This document shows positions 10,190-21,953 of a stretch of DNA of 64,000 bases, piece by piece. The stretch is from assembly GCF_025698545.1 (NCBI RefSeq), contig NC_068570.1, positions 36,537,924 through 36,601,923 of the forward strand, given 5' to 3'. The position numbers were made by a program, and so were the translations under genes. The first letter of the stretch is position 1, and the number at the start of each line of letters is the position of its first letter. Under the pieces are notes generated by a model, which was not told the origin of the DNA, did no database searches, and saw only the letters and a list, made by a program, of their open reading frames with translations. Source of the DNA: Gossypium raimondii (Eukaryota > Streptophyta > Magnoliopsida > Malvales > Malvaceae).

Positions 10190-12120
10190 CCTTCTTCTTT
10201 AAACGAAGTGTTTCTTAACTGGATCTGAGTTTATAGGATTGGCAATCTCACTCAGGATCAGTGCTTCTCTGAAAATGGTCTTCTTTACAACATAGGGACA
10301 TTCCCGGTTTGGCATTCATTTCCCTTTAAAATCCTTTTATTAAGGAAGAATCTTTTTCAACATCCAGCCCTCTCGTGGAATTCTCTGAGACGAGCCTGTT
10401 TATTATGGGCTCATATAATTTATTTATGGTACATCCGACCCTGATGAATAGCTTTTAACCCTTTTCCTAGGGCCAACTAATCACATCGCGATTGGATCCC
10501 TCTAAAAAGCAATGAGGGGATTTTAATAGGTAAAACTACCTCAATCCTGTAAACCAAAAAGAGAGGTGTTGCCCCAGTACAGATGTTCGACAAGCAATGA
10601 GGGCAAATGATAATTTCTCATGCCAGTCCTTGTTCACCTCTAGGTAATTCGGTGACAAAACGTGGTGTCTGTTTCTAAATTGATTTCAGACCTCAGTTAT
10701 CGTGCTATCATTTAAGTTTAATGCATTTTCCAATACCATCCTCTCTGAAATTCTGTATCGGTATAGGATGACCTTGATCCATGAAGTAGCCTCTCAAAAA
10801 ATGAAACAATGTCCATTAGAAGTCTTCGATAATGGTGATGTCCATGCCCCATTTTGCTCAAAATTTGAGTCGCCCTTTTTCGCGTTTTCAACTCAAATCC
10901 TCTTTGGTCTCAAGGCGCCCTTTGCGGGTTTTCACCTTGACCTCTTCTTTTTCTTTTTTTCTCTTTTTTTTTTGAATCTGAACTTATATGATTAGGCATG
11001 TCCTTGTTATCCCTTCTGATCAAGATTAACACTTTTCATATATGCCTTCCACATAAGATCCTTCCCAGCTTGGCATGAGGTTCTTTTTGTATGGGAAGGA
11101 TCTTCTTCAATACCAGGTCCTTCTCATGAAATTCTCTAAGGCGAACTTTTTTGTGAGCTCACATCGTTTGCTTTTGGCACATTTGACCATGATGGATAAC
11201 TTTGAACATTCCTCTTCGATTGGGATTGGATCCAAAACTCAGAGAGAAAGAATCTTGTCTTCAATAGGCAAAACTGCGATAGGCCCAAGAGAACGGCATT
11301 GCCCCGACAGAGTTTTTTTTTAGGACCCAAGACACCCTTTGTGGGTTTTCACCTTGGTTTCTTCCTTTTCAGGTAAAATACTTCTTGACTGAATTTGAAT
11401 TCACCAGATTGGGCAAGTCTTTGGCATCCATCTCGATTAATATCAGTGCTCTTCTAGAACAGGTCTTTTTTACAATATAAGGTCCTTCCCAATTTGGCAT
11501 CCACTTTCTCTAGGATGAATCTCTTTGTCGTAAGCTCATATCATTTGACCATGACGAGAAGCTTTTAACATTTCTTAAACCAATGGGTCAGGTGTTGCCC
11601 CGGCAAAGGTCCTAGTCGGCGTTTGATGAACATAGAGGGTGAATGGTAACTTCCTTATACCAATCTTTACATGTCTCGGTCATCTTTCTCACGATCTTTT
11701 TTTTTGTTTTTTTGTTGCCTACGGCATCTGATATTTGAACAGACTAAAAACTTTTGACATTGTCCCCTTTTTTTTTGCATTCTTCATCGACGCTTGATTT
11801 TTTTTGAAAGGAATTTAATGACTTTGACCTTGTGACATTGGTATATGAAGCAGCTTCCACTCACTTAGTAAAGTAAACGACGGCTGCAAAGATGAATTGT
11901 TGACCGTCATAAATTTTTGGCAAGATCGGCTCAATGACATTCATGCCCCACATAGGGAGAAGTTGTGGATTCCAATGATTCTTTATAGGGTAGAATCTGT
12001 TTTTCATCTTGTTCTACCATCCTCAGTAAGTCCGAAGATAGACTACAATCTCTGTCATCTTCAAAGTCGTGAGATCCCTCTAAACACATGTCTCGCTTAA
12101 AAAGAGATTCTGAGTCTGTA
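10190..12120 (-). pseudogene. Tat pol remnants: start of RT region fused to integrase, with repeated integrase 3' ends
   Basis: The minus strand begins with an acidic pre-RT segment (DLLRMVEQDEKQILPYKE, about 12020). It then jumps at about 11945 into the integrase core (FIFAAVVYFTK, then VEAASYTNVT), so the whole RT-RNase H region is missing. Integrase sequence then appears three times. Copy 1 (about 11945-11370) runs from the core to MPNWEGPYIVKK and NSVKKYF. Copy 2 (about 11320-10985) runs from GATPF through FHEKDLVLKKILPIQKE to MPSWEGS. Copy 3 (about 10855-10190) runs from the core through KDWHEKLSFALIACRTSV to NSDPVKKHF. All are interrupted by stops and frameshifts. Integrase would insert the cDNA; none of this is functional. 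Confidence 0.75.
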
Positions 12121-12502
12121 GCAATGTCATTCATGTCGTTGATATTCAGGGACCTATTATAGGTACAAAAGAATATACAAAGAATATATGAAGTTATGTA
12201 CAATATGATTATGAATGCAATAATAATTTGGAAGAAAGAATAAAAGAATAAAAATAACCATTCATAAGAAATGAAATAATATTGGTTCAAAAAGATCGCA
12301 AAGATGCATTCCAAAAAATAATGACGTTCAGACATGAGCCTATTTCACAAAAGAGCTCTTATTGCCTCTAGGCTAAAAGCGACAAGTGTGTTCTGAATAT
12401 TACTCTGAGTAAGCTCTAAATACTATAGGGTTCTCTTCTACAGTCTAATTATTCAGAACACTCCCAAGTTTAGAAGGACGAATATCTAACAAAGTCCCTT
12501 TT

Positions 12503-13528
12503 TCAGTTGTCTTTATGCGTGTCATTGATGTGAACACTTCCCACCATCTCTTCATTCATCGCATTCCCTTTATTATCCGTATGATTGAGTTGCGGGTTTT
12601 CTGTGATGAGTGAATCCTCAAATTTGACAATGCCCATATTGATAAACCTTTCGACTAGCCTTTTAAAGGCAGTGCAATTTTCTATAGAATGCCCCGTAAT
12701 TCTCGCATGATAGTCACATTGCGCATTTGTGTCGTACCATTTGGGGTACGGAGGTTGAAAAGGCTTCAAGTAGAAATGTGAGACATCATATGCGTCAAAT
12801 AAACTCTGATACAGCTCTTGGTATGACATTGGGATCGGTGTAAATTAGGACTTCTTAATGTTTTGCTTTGTGCTAGATTCTTGTCTTGAGGGGATCTGAT
12901 GGCCAGTAGCAACCGACCTTTGCTGACCTGCTATAATCGGCTTTAAATAACCCTTGTTATATTTACCCACATTATTCACCTCATTTTTCTTCTTCCTCGG
13001 GACCTTTGAAGTATTGTCTTGGGAGTTCCACTCTTGCCCTTTCCGTTTGTAACGATCTTCAAATCGTTTTGAGAACTCTACTCTCACCTGTTTTGTTTCC
13101 GCTAGATCATCAATGACAACAGGATCAGTTAGATTTCCCCTAAGATTGGAACCTGAGCCCGTCGCGAAATTCACCGGTGTCGAGGTATTGGTCTGGTATT
13201 GTGGTCGGATGTTAACAGTTACCCTTTGTGGATATGTGTTTGGTTGTGCTTGGATGTTTGTTGGGGTAAGGTCTGGAAGATATGCAAGACCTTCATTATC
13301 ATTCTCAAAGTGGACCACTAGGTTCTTTCCTTTTTCTAACCTCATATCCAATAACTGGGTTAACTGGCTCATCAAATTTCTTTGGACTTCTACCATCTGA
13401 TCCTTCATATCTTGTTGAAATTTGGCCAATTGCTCTAGCATCTGTATTTGCATCTGCTCTAATCTCTCCAACCTTTGGTCCATTCCTTTAGTTTCTGTTC
13501 GGGTACCGCAAGAATGTTGGTTTTCCAA
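12503..13528 (-). pseudogene. Tat gag remnant
   Basis: An open frame from 13528 to 12845 (227 codons) starts MENQHSCGTRTETKGMDQRL and has a Gln/Met-rich, probably coiled-coil N terminus, LTDPVVIDDLAETKQVRVEF mid-way and a basic C terminus. After one stop (about 12845) the same frame continues as MSYQELYQSLFDA to about 12503, with a Cys/His cluster CDYHARITGHSIENC that resembles the region after capsid in Tat gag proteins. The usual large gag core between these blocks appears to be missing, inferred from length and from memory of related elements. Gag would form the particle; this copy cannot do so alone. Confidence 0.7.
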
Positions 13529-14655
13529 ATTTGCTGAAATAATTTTACCTAATTAGGGTCACTTTGTGAAAATCTAATGCATATGATGCAATGTAATGCA
13601 AATGCATGAAATGAATGTAAAAAAGAGACATTGATTTTTTGATTCAATTCTATTAGAAGAACTTTACTAGAAAACAAATCTCTTTACATAAAGCGGATAT
13701 ATATATACGGCTTTGCCCTTATATTCCAAGTCAATGATCCTTTTCTTCATTCGAGCGTTAAGATAAATCTCACGAACTCTTCAAAAGGAATGTCTCTTCT
13801 ATCTCCCTTTTGCTTGATCTAGGCCGCAACTCGTTGCTCACTCATCTTTGTGACGCTCGTTGGCTTCTCTTTAAAAAAGTTCGGCGGCTCTTGAATAATC
13901 TTTATCATCTTGAATTCTCAGGTAACGGAGCAATGGTCGTGTAGTCCTCCATTAAACTATTATCCTTCTCTTATCACGTTTTCTTAGACCATATTCAGAC
14001 AACCGTATTATTATCCACTTTATCAAGAAACTCATTTCCTTATGACAAGCTCTCTATTTAACAACCGAACGTAAATCAACACCTCTTTTTATGATGAAAA
14101 TGCAATGCAATCATACAAAAACAAAAGAAAACAGGTTAGTACAAAACAAAAGCAAGCAAGAATAAATAGAACCCTTATTCGGGTGACCACTAGGGGTTTG
14201 AAGTGGTTCTACCTAGGGTAGGCTCTTAGGTTCACTACATGTGGTTCAGCTCTAAAGCAAAGGTACCCGAACCAGCAGATTCCTCGATCCTCACCCATTA
14301 TAGGCTCATGTGGACCGAGTTCGGTTCAGGGGAATACATTTCCCTATGGCTGCATGGAGATGAAAATCTCACGAAGACATAGGTACGGATGTACCCTGAA
14401 AGCGATCCACTATCCTGCACGGAGGTGAAAACCTCACGAAGGAGTAGCTTCTCACTCCCACTTAAAAAGGTGTGACCAACGGTCATGCAATGCAATGTAG
14501 AAAGATATAAAAATTTAAAATACAAAACATGATGAAAACTATAACTCAAAACAAATGAAATGCAATGAAAGAAACGTATATTTAAATCAAATTTTCAACT
14601 TTCGACAAAAAGACAAGAAATAATCAACTCGTGGCTTGACTCTCTTATTTTGGGT
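13529..14655 (-). other. Tat 5' leader, untranslated
   Basis: Between the primer site and gag about 1.1 kb has no recognisable coding sequence. It includes two similar segments, ATGGAGATGAAAATCTCACG (14354-14373) and CACGGAGGTGAAAACCTCACG-like sequence near 14420. A long leader is normal for this lineage. Confidence 0.5.
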
Positions 14656-14673
14656 CCCCAATGGAGTCGCCAA
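14656..14673 (-). other. tRNA primer-binding site of the Tat element
   Basis: Two bases inside the 5' LTR, the minus strand reads TTGGCGACTCCATTGGGG. This is the type of primer site I associate with Tat/Ogre elements. The tRNA was not verified. Confidence 0.6.
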
Positions 14674-14675
14674 GC

Positions 14676-16216
14676 TGTTGACACCATTTTTTTAATGAAA
14701 AACGGGGTCGACTTGGATTTTGAAAATGAAAACGAAAAAAACGGGAGTCGCTACCAATCCTTTTTAATGAGGTGTGATTGGATCACCTCGAAAAGTGGTT
14801 GTTTTTAATAAACAGTTTGATTTTATTAAAACAACGATTTTGGTCCACGAAATTCAGAAAAACAGGTTCGGGAAGCGATTACGTATGAGGAAGGATTAGC
14901 ACCCTCGTAACGCCCAAAAATTGGTACCTAGTTGATTAGTTAATGTCTTGTTGTCAAGAATTGAAAACTTTGAAGAATTTTAAAAATACGATCCTTGTAT
15001 TAAAATGTTGAATATGTTTGAGAAAAGGGGCATATTTCACGTTAATCGAGGAAGAGAATCATTCCAGTATGTTAGGACACAATATCTCGAATTCCCGATG
15101 CGCGAATGAATGCCGGAAATTTAAAAGGTATTTAGCTATCTCGGATTTAAAAAAAGGATCACGACCAGTAAGTTAGAACACGATCTTTTTTATTCCCGAG
15201 ATCATTTAAAACTTGAGTTTGAAAAGATTCGTGTATTTAAATTTATTGTGAAAATCGAAACCCAGTAAGTTAGGGTACGACCTTCCCAAATCTAAACACG
15301 AGATTTTGCTTATTCAAATAAAATTATAATTTATGCATCAAATAAAATTAATCTAACACGAAATAAAACACAATGTCAATATGCGAACAAAACAAAAATG
15401 AATACGATGATGTAGCATAAATAATATGAGTAATAGCAATGAAAATAAATTAGGTAAAAGGATAAACCAATAACATACAAAATAACAATGCATATAAGGA
15501 AATAAAATTAAAACATTCATTCAAAATAATAATGAAAATATAAATAAAGAAATAAATAAAGAAATGAATAAGGCTATAAAATATAAAAGATATATATGTG
15601 TATATATACATAAAATTATGGAGATATATGAAAGCATGTATATATAAAAGTATGTATATATATGTATACTTTATATATTTATGTAAAAAAGAACAATGTA
15701 TATATATATATGTATACTTTATATATTTATGTAAAAAAGAACAATGTACGTATAAATATATTATATAAATGAATTCACGTGTATTCATATATATATAATG
15801 TAAAATATAAAACATATGTACATATTTTAAAATAATTATATAAATATATATATATATATATATCAGTAAGTATATACATATATGTATGTAAATTAAAATA
15901 TGAAAAGTATATACATATAGGTATATATATGAATCATAAAATATAAAATACATATATAAAATACATATTTTAAAAATATGAAGAATATGTAAATATATAT
16001 ATAAATATATATGAAAATAAAATACATATATAGATATGTATATGGATATGTACAAAATTATACAATATACATAAAAAATGTAGGTATGTATATATGCATG
16101 TATAAATAAATTATAAAAATACGTATGTGTATATGTATATATATATTACAAAAAAGTATGTATATAAGTATATATATATATAAATATATAAAAATATACG
16201 TATATATAAAAGCAAT

Positions 16217-16247
<31 letters not shown>

Positions 16248-17491
16248 TGAAATTTATTAAGAAAATAAACAAAATAACAAAAGACTAAATTAAAATTTTA
16301 AAACAAAATTCGGGGTTAAATCATAAATAAGTTAAAGGGGAAGGACTGTTCTGAACGCGCATGTAACATGGAGGGACTAAAAAGAGAATTTAACCTTTCC
16401 TCCAAAATGACGTCGTTTCAACGGGGGCTAAATTGAAAACACAATAAATTTCTAGGTAAAATTTAAAGAAATTAAAAGAACCTAATTTAAAAAGCATTAA
16501 AAAGCGGAAGGGCTAAACGTGCAATTAGCCCTTTCGTAAAAAAAGCGGATCCCCTGAGGCAGGCGGGTTGGGTCGGTCCGATCCAAGGGAAAACGGCGTC
16601 GTTTTGGGCGTTTTGGAGATGGGCCAAAACGGCGCCGTTTCACACTTTCAAAAATTTCCAAAAAATTTCATTTCCCCCTCTTTTCAGAAAAAAAATCCGA
16701 AAATTCTCTCTCCCCCTTTCTTCTCCCCAAAATCCGGCCAGAGGATCGGCCGACCACCACCAAGACCGGCCGGCATGGGCACATGGCGACAGCGTCGCCG
16801 TCATGATGGCGGATAGTGCAAAAAATTTCTCTTTTCGGCTTTTCGGCTCCCAAGCCCGGATCTAAGGTCTACAGACCGAAAAGGTAAGAAAGTTTTAATT
16901 TTTTTTTCTTTTTTGTTTGTTTTTTTTATATACGCAGAGAAAAAAAATAAAAAAAAATAAAAACTAAAAATAGATCTCAAACAAAAAGAAGAATCACCTT
17001 AAACGTTTATTTTTGTTTTTTATCATCTCAAATATTCGTAAAAAAGGAAAAAAAAAACCCCACGTTACAAAGGTTTCAATCGGTTTTTATACCGATTTCA
17101 AAACAAAAATCCCCCCCATTTTACATTTTCGAATGGCTTTTATATAGCCATTTTTTTACATATTTTTCTTCATCTTTTTTGCTTTCTGTCGCTTCTTTCT
17201 GATTTTGCAGGTGCAAGTGGCGGCCGGTGCAGCAGTGGCGGTGGCAGAGGGTGGCGGCCAGCAGGGAGGCAGAAGGCCCTAGGTGCAGCGCCTAGGGTTT
17301 GAATTTTTTTTTTTTCTGTTATGGGCTAGGGTTTAGAGAATTTGGCTGAAATTTTGGGTTGTTAGGTTTTAAATTTTGGGCCTGTTATTTGGGTTTGGTT
17401 TAGTTGGTTGGTTTGGGGTTAATTGGGTCTGATTTTAGGTTAGTGGGCCTTGTTTGATTTGGTGAGGCCCGGGCTAAATTTGGGCTGTACA
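14676..17491 (-). repeat. Tat element 5' LTR (right in window)
   Basis: This 2816-bp LTR starts TGTTGACACC and ends GCTGTACA in window orientation. It differs from its partner by point changes, a shorter AAT run and a private tandem duplication of about 50 bp (ATACTTTATATATTTATG unit twice, about 15655-15745). As the minus-strand 5' LTR it would hold the active promoter. Confidence 0.9.
17135..17149 (-). promoter_or_regulatory. TATA box of the Tat 5' LTR
   Basis: GGCTATATAAAAGCC on the minus strand. It is the only TATA box in this LTR outside the low-complexity block and is conserved among the window's Tat-type LTRs. Transcription would start about 30 bp downstream, near 17105. Confidence 0.55.
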
Positions 17492-17571
17492 CTAATGCTT
17501 AAGATCTTTGAGTTTTAGATATCACAAAGTTAACAAATAACATGTAGAAACAGATCCTTCTAAATGCTTAC

Positions 17572-18687
17572 TAGGTCCCAACGACTTTTCTTGTGTCAGC
17601 CCGAGTTTGATCAACCGTAAACAATTTCGCCATTCCAAAATCTGAGATTTTAGGATTCATCTCTTCATCTAACAATATGTTGGTTGTTTTTACGTCGCGA
17701 TGGATGATTCGGTATTGAGAATATTCATGAAGATAAAGAAGTCCCTTAGCTATTCCGTTTATAATTTTGTACCTCTTCGTCTAGCTTAGTAGCGAACGCT
17801 TTACTGAATCTGTGATTAATCATGAATTTAATAGTAATAACTAGAGATTATCAACTTTTCACCTCTATAGCATGACTTGAGTGGCATTCTACCAAATATA
17901 TTAAACCATACCGAATATAAAGTTGTCAAGGCTTGAGTTAGGCAGAAACTCATAGATGAGAACCCTTTCTTTTTGTTCCAAGCTAAAACCAAGAAGCCTA
18001 ACCAAATTCCTGTGTTGTAGCTTCGCCAATAACATCACTTCATTCTTGAATTCTTGTTGTCCTTGTCCCGAATTTTCAGACAGCCTCTTTATAGCTACTT
18101 GCCGTCCATCCTCAAGCTTACCTTGATAGTATTTGTAACAAAGAACAATGATAGAAAACACCAACTTTTATTTCCTATTATTTCTTGGAAGCCATCAAAC
18201 TGGAGGGTTCACTTTCATATATTTATCAATTTTCCAAATCTTAAATTACCTTATAAACAGGACCAAATCCACCTCGTCCCAGTATGTTTGCATCCGAGAA
18301 GTCTTCTGTTGCAACTCTTACTGCATCAAAGTCAAATTGCAACGATTCTACACGGGTCTTGGCATCTGCAGGTTAACACAGAACGAATTAAGGCTTGTGG
18401 TTAAAGGCAGGGAGGTCTCATGAAAAAAAAAAAAAAGTTATAACAAATGAAAACAAGAGGAAAGCACTTGCAAATTTTTTGCTCATTTTTATTTTCTAAA
18501 GTATAAAACCATGCTTAAACATTGGAAGAAGTACATCAAAAGAGAGTAGAGGACCAACTTACTTTGATCATCCTGCTTGGGTTTCGCGATCCTTTTACGG
18601 AGAATAGCTACTGCAAGTATGACAAGTAGATGACAATTGGAACAATGATAATGACTAGGGTCTGGGATGAACGGTGGTCACCTTCCT
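17572..18687 (-). pseudogene. CRK-A, exons 2-5 (membrane segment and N-terminal kinase lobe)
   Basis: Exon 2 (18687-18563) encodes SSQTLVIIIVPIVIY, a transmembrane helix, then RKRIAKPKQDDQ. One base is missing near 18628 between them. Exon 3 (18365-18250) encodes FDFDAVRVATEDFSDANILG and the glycine loop GRGGFGPVYK. Exon 4 (18121-17912) encodes [20 protein letters not shown] with the ATP-binding Lys, then [11 protein letters not shown] and [16 protein letters not shown]. Exon 5 (to 17572) encodes [22 protein letters not shown] and VVGT, with about two bases missing near 17790. Introns have GT-AG ends. Catalytic Lys, HRD and DFG are all visible, so the kinase was once complete. Confidence 0.85.
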
Positions 18688-18785
18688 CTGCACAAGCAAC
18701 AACTTTTCATTTACATCAATTTCTTCCTGAAACCAGCATGCCGTCTAGCAGATCGGTAGTTACCTTTTTTGATTGTGTTCACCGA

Positions 18786-19625
18786 CTATGGCGGAGGACT
18801 AGCAGCTGGGGGTGGAGGACTAACAGGTGAGGGTGGAGGAGACAAGGATGGAGCAGTAGTAGAAGCATTGGGTGTATAAAAAGGATACAAATCCCATTGG
18901 AAATAACAGCTAGGCCTCTGAACATAACCTCCTTGCTTCCCATGACAACAGCTTTGATATGTACTGACGGATTGCCTGAGGCAGAAATCACAAATGATCT
19001 GTGATAAATCTGGAGTGCACTGCATTTGTGCATGTATCTTTTGGAAAAATCTAAAATATGCTTCCCCAGTTGCATACTTAAGAGTAGAAGAGCCGTTGGA
19101 AGCCTTTTGCACCACACTGTCCATCAAACTCTCCCAGACCGTATCAAATTGTGTTAAGTTAGATGTGATTTCACCGGTATTATAGACTGCCTCAGGGGGA
19201 TCTAGCTCCAGGGCTCCATAAAACGAGCGATCTGCATAGTGTACATGACATGGTTGCCCTTCCCATGAAAGGGCTTCCTTCTGGTTGGGGCAGTTAGCTA
19301 TGAGGTTGTGAATTGTAGAATTGACACATTTATAACAATCGTCTGGAGTCGAGTCTCCCCTGCACATAGCAAGAGTGTCGGAGTTTTGGCCAATACTGGC
19401 AGTAAGGAAACCACCTTTTGCAGAGGCATTAGACGGGAGAGAAGCAAGAATAAGGTCCCGGTTCTTACCATATGTGCTATTTGTAGAGAAATTACCAGTG
19501 TCATAGCATTTTAGGAGAGCCTCAACAAGAGTGATGCCGATAAGGAGATGGGAGAGAATTGAAGAAAGAGCTGTAAATTTAACCCACATTTTGAGGTTGT
19601 ATAATTTGAAGGAAAGGAAACCCAA
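18786..19625 (-). pseudogene. CRK-A, exon 1 (secreted DUF26 ectodomain)
   Basis: About 280 codons. The likely start is Met13 (19589), MWVKFTALSSILSHLLIGIT, a clear signal peptide also present in CRK-D; the upstream ATG at 19625 is in frame. Two Gnk2/DUF26 modules follow, each with the C-X8-C-X2-C signature: CRGDSTPDDCYKC (module 1) and CTPDLSQIICDFC (module 2). Several NxS/T sites and a Pro-rich stalk (SPPPSPVSPPPP) come before the membrane exon. The frame ends in a TAG (18788-18786) about 20 bases before the expected splice donor (AAAAAAG/GTAACT), where CRK-D reads through. If translated, exon 1 alone would give a secreted DUF26 protein. With the other lesions, the locus reads as a pseudogene. 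Confidence 0.85.
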
Positions 19626-20381
19626 AAGAAAGAAGTGGGAACTTATTATTCCAGATTTTTCATGGCAGAGAAGAGGTGGGGGATTGAGTTGGAGATAGAG
19701 TCAAAGAGCGCCAATTAAAGCTAAAGGTCTTGAAGGTTTTAAAGGAAACTTGGTTTGTAATGCCTGTCTCTCACCTGCGTCTAGAAATGGAAAATATTCT
19801 TTTAATTGAGAATTTAAACTATTTTATTTTATTTTATTTTATTTTATTTTAAGTTAATACATTAAATTTTTATTTAATTCTATTCTTCTAAATTATTAAT
19901 ACAATTATTGATATAGTATTATTTTATATTTATATATTGTATATATAAATAATTATATTTATCCAATATAAAAATAAATTGATGTATTTATTTAAATATG
20001 TATAATTAAATCAAAATTAAATTTTCTACCATACATTTGAACCAAAATTTGAGTTTTACGTGTATAATTACACCAAATAAAATTCATGTATACAATTACA
20101 CATTAAATCAAAATTCATATATAATTGTAAGATTTTCTCTTTTAATTTTGTATATTATTATTAATTTCAAATTATCTATTGCATTATTACATACTTATAT
20201 TTTAAATAAGTAGTTTACATAAGTATATTTGTAGTAGAATTGAAATATATTTATCATTCTAAATAAGATGTATTTAATTTTTTTTTTAAATTTAAATTTA
20301 TTTATTTATTTTAATTTTATACATATTACATATATGTTTAATATTAATTTCAAGTAGATATCTTATTATTTAATAGATATT
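19626..20381. other. CRK-A upstream region, paralogous to 32689-33128 and 35858-36220
   Basis: No gene. Contains a (TTTTA)n run at about 19821-19855. The sequence matches the CRK-B upstream region closely, showing tandem duplication of the spacer. Confidence 0.7.
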
Positions 20382-20731
20382 ATAATAGCTCAATTTTGTC
20401 CAGACAAAAATAAATAAATAGAAATAATAGAGTCCATTAACAAAAGTCCATTTACAAAATCCTAAATACCCAATACACCTAAGTCCAAGCCCAAAAAACC
20501 TAAACTAATCAAAAAACCCTACATCCCTTATGCACCGTTGCTCCTGGCCATGTCAGTGAATACGTCACCTGAGGATTGCCTCCCTTGCCATCGTTTTACC
20601 AAAATGGCAAGGGTACGACTCCCTATTGTCGTTGAACACCATCACGACCTGCAAGAAGAAAGAGACAGAAACAGTAGCAAAAACAACAATAAAAAAAGGG
20701 AAAATAAAAATGAATATTTTGTAATATGTTC

Positions 20732-20744
20732 GGCTATAAAAGCC
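20732..20744 (+). promoter_or_regulatory. LTR TATA box GGCTATAAAAGCC
   Basis: Same palindromic TATA arrangement as in the other Tat-type LTRs, about 350 bp from the LTR start. Confidence 0.5.
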
Positions 20745-21953
20745 ATAACAACACATGTATCTTTTTATAGACAATCGAAAGAGAAATACAGAAAGAAACT
20801 ATAACAGTTTTTTTTAAAGGTATCTTTTTTTTTATTTTTTTCGAATATTGCATATATATATATATATAAAAAGAATACGAAAGGTTTGTTTTTACCTCTA
20901 TTGTCGTCGTCGAAGTCTCTTATGGCCTAGAAGGCTGCCGAACCCTTGGGGGTTCGCCTAAGGCCGCGTCGGAGGATGACTAGAAACCGAAAGGGCCCTT
21001 TTTTGTTGTTGAACTTTGACCGGGGCTAGGGATTTTGACCCCAGATTCGAATTCCCTAAAAGATAGGGACAAAAAGGTATTTTTTTGCGATCTTCGGCCA
21101 TCGGAGGCGGCGGTCTTTGGTGCCGATGATCAGTGGCCACAACGAAGACTAGCCAACACCAGGGACGGATATGGAAGGGACGAGAAAAGAATAGAGGCCT
21201 AATTTTTTTAAAAAAATGAGTTTAGAAATGATTTTTTTAGAACTTTTTGGTATATACAAGGACCAGGATACGACGTCGTTTTGGCCAGGCTTTAGAAGCC
21301 CCAAAACGACATCGTTTTAAACACAACCCGATGACCCGAACCAGATTCCCTTAGGATCCGTGCGTTTTCAAAGGGAGGGTCTAATTGCTTCTTTGACCCT
21401 CCCGCTTTTTTGTTATTTTACAATTTCGTCCTACAGTTTATTATTTAATTTCTATTTTTTCCCTTTTATTTTACTTTTGTACAATTTAGTCTCTTAACCC
21501 ACTGTTGACCCTCTGAGGGAAGGACACGTGTAATATGGGTGGGATAACTACCCATTTGGTTCTTGTTCCTTTTCGCATGCTATATTTTAGTCCTTTATTT
21601 TACTTTATTTATTTATATAATTCATACTTTAAATTTCATTTAAATTTCCATTTAATCATTCATTTATTTAATTTCACCCCTTTACTTACTTTTTTTTAGC
21701 ACTTAAAGTTTATGTTGTTCATATTCCCTTTTTTTTATGCGTTTTTTAGTTGGTTATTACATATTTTTATTTATTTATTTATTTATTTATTTTGGTATTA
21801 TGATAGTGATATGACTATTGCTATTAGTATTATGAATTAATATTATTATTATAGTTGCATTATTATTATGATCTTTATTTATTCATTATTTATCATTTTA
21901 ATATTGATATTTTGCCCACATGGCTATTTTATATTATTTTGCCATCACTATAT

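Larger units (their letters stand above)
4723..17491 (-). mobile_element. Ty3/gypsy Tat-lineage LTR retrotransposon, 12.8 kb, in a CRK-A intron
   Basis: Two LTRs of about 2.8 kb in direct orientation, TG...CA ends, a perfect 5-bp TSD, a primer site next to the right LTR and a purine tract next to the left LTR show a complete minus-strand insertion. Long LTRs, a TTGGCGACTCC-type primer site, and tandem repeats between pol and the 3' LTR point to the Tat/Ogre group. Coding content is badly reduced: a partial gag, a short start of the pol polyprotein, then integrase sequence in several copies. No reverse transcriptase or RNase H is left. It sits between exons 5 and 6 of CRK-A. Confidence 0.9.

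Noticed and set aside
18054..18423. Plus-strand frames opposite CRK-A exons 2-4
   Set aside because: Shadows of the minus-strand kinase exons and introns.
18786..18860. Extensin-like proline-rich protein
   Set aside because: The proline run is the juxtamembrane stalk that ends the CRK ectodomain exon, also seen in CRK-D.
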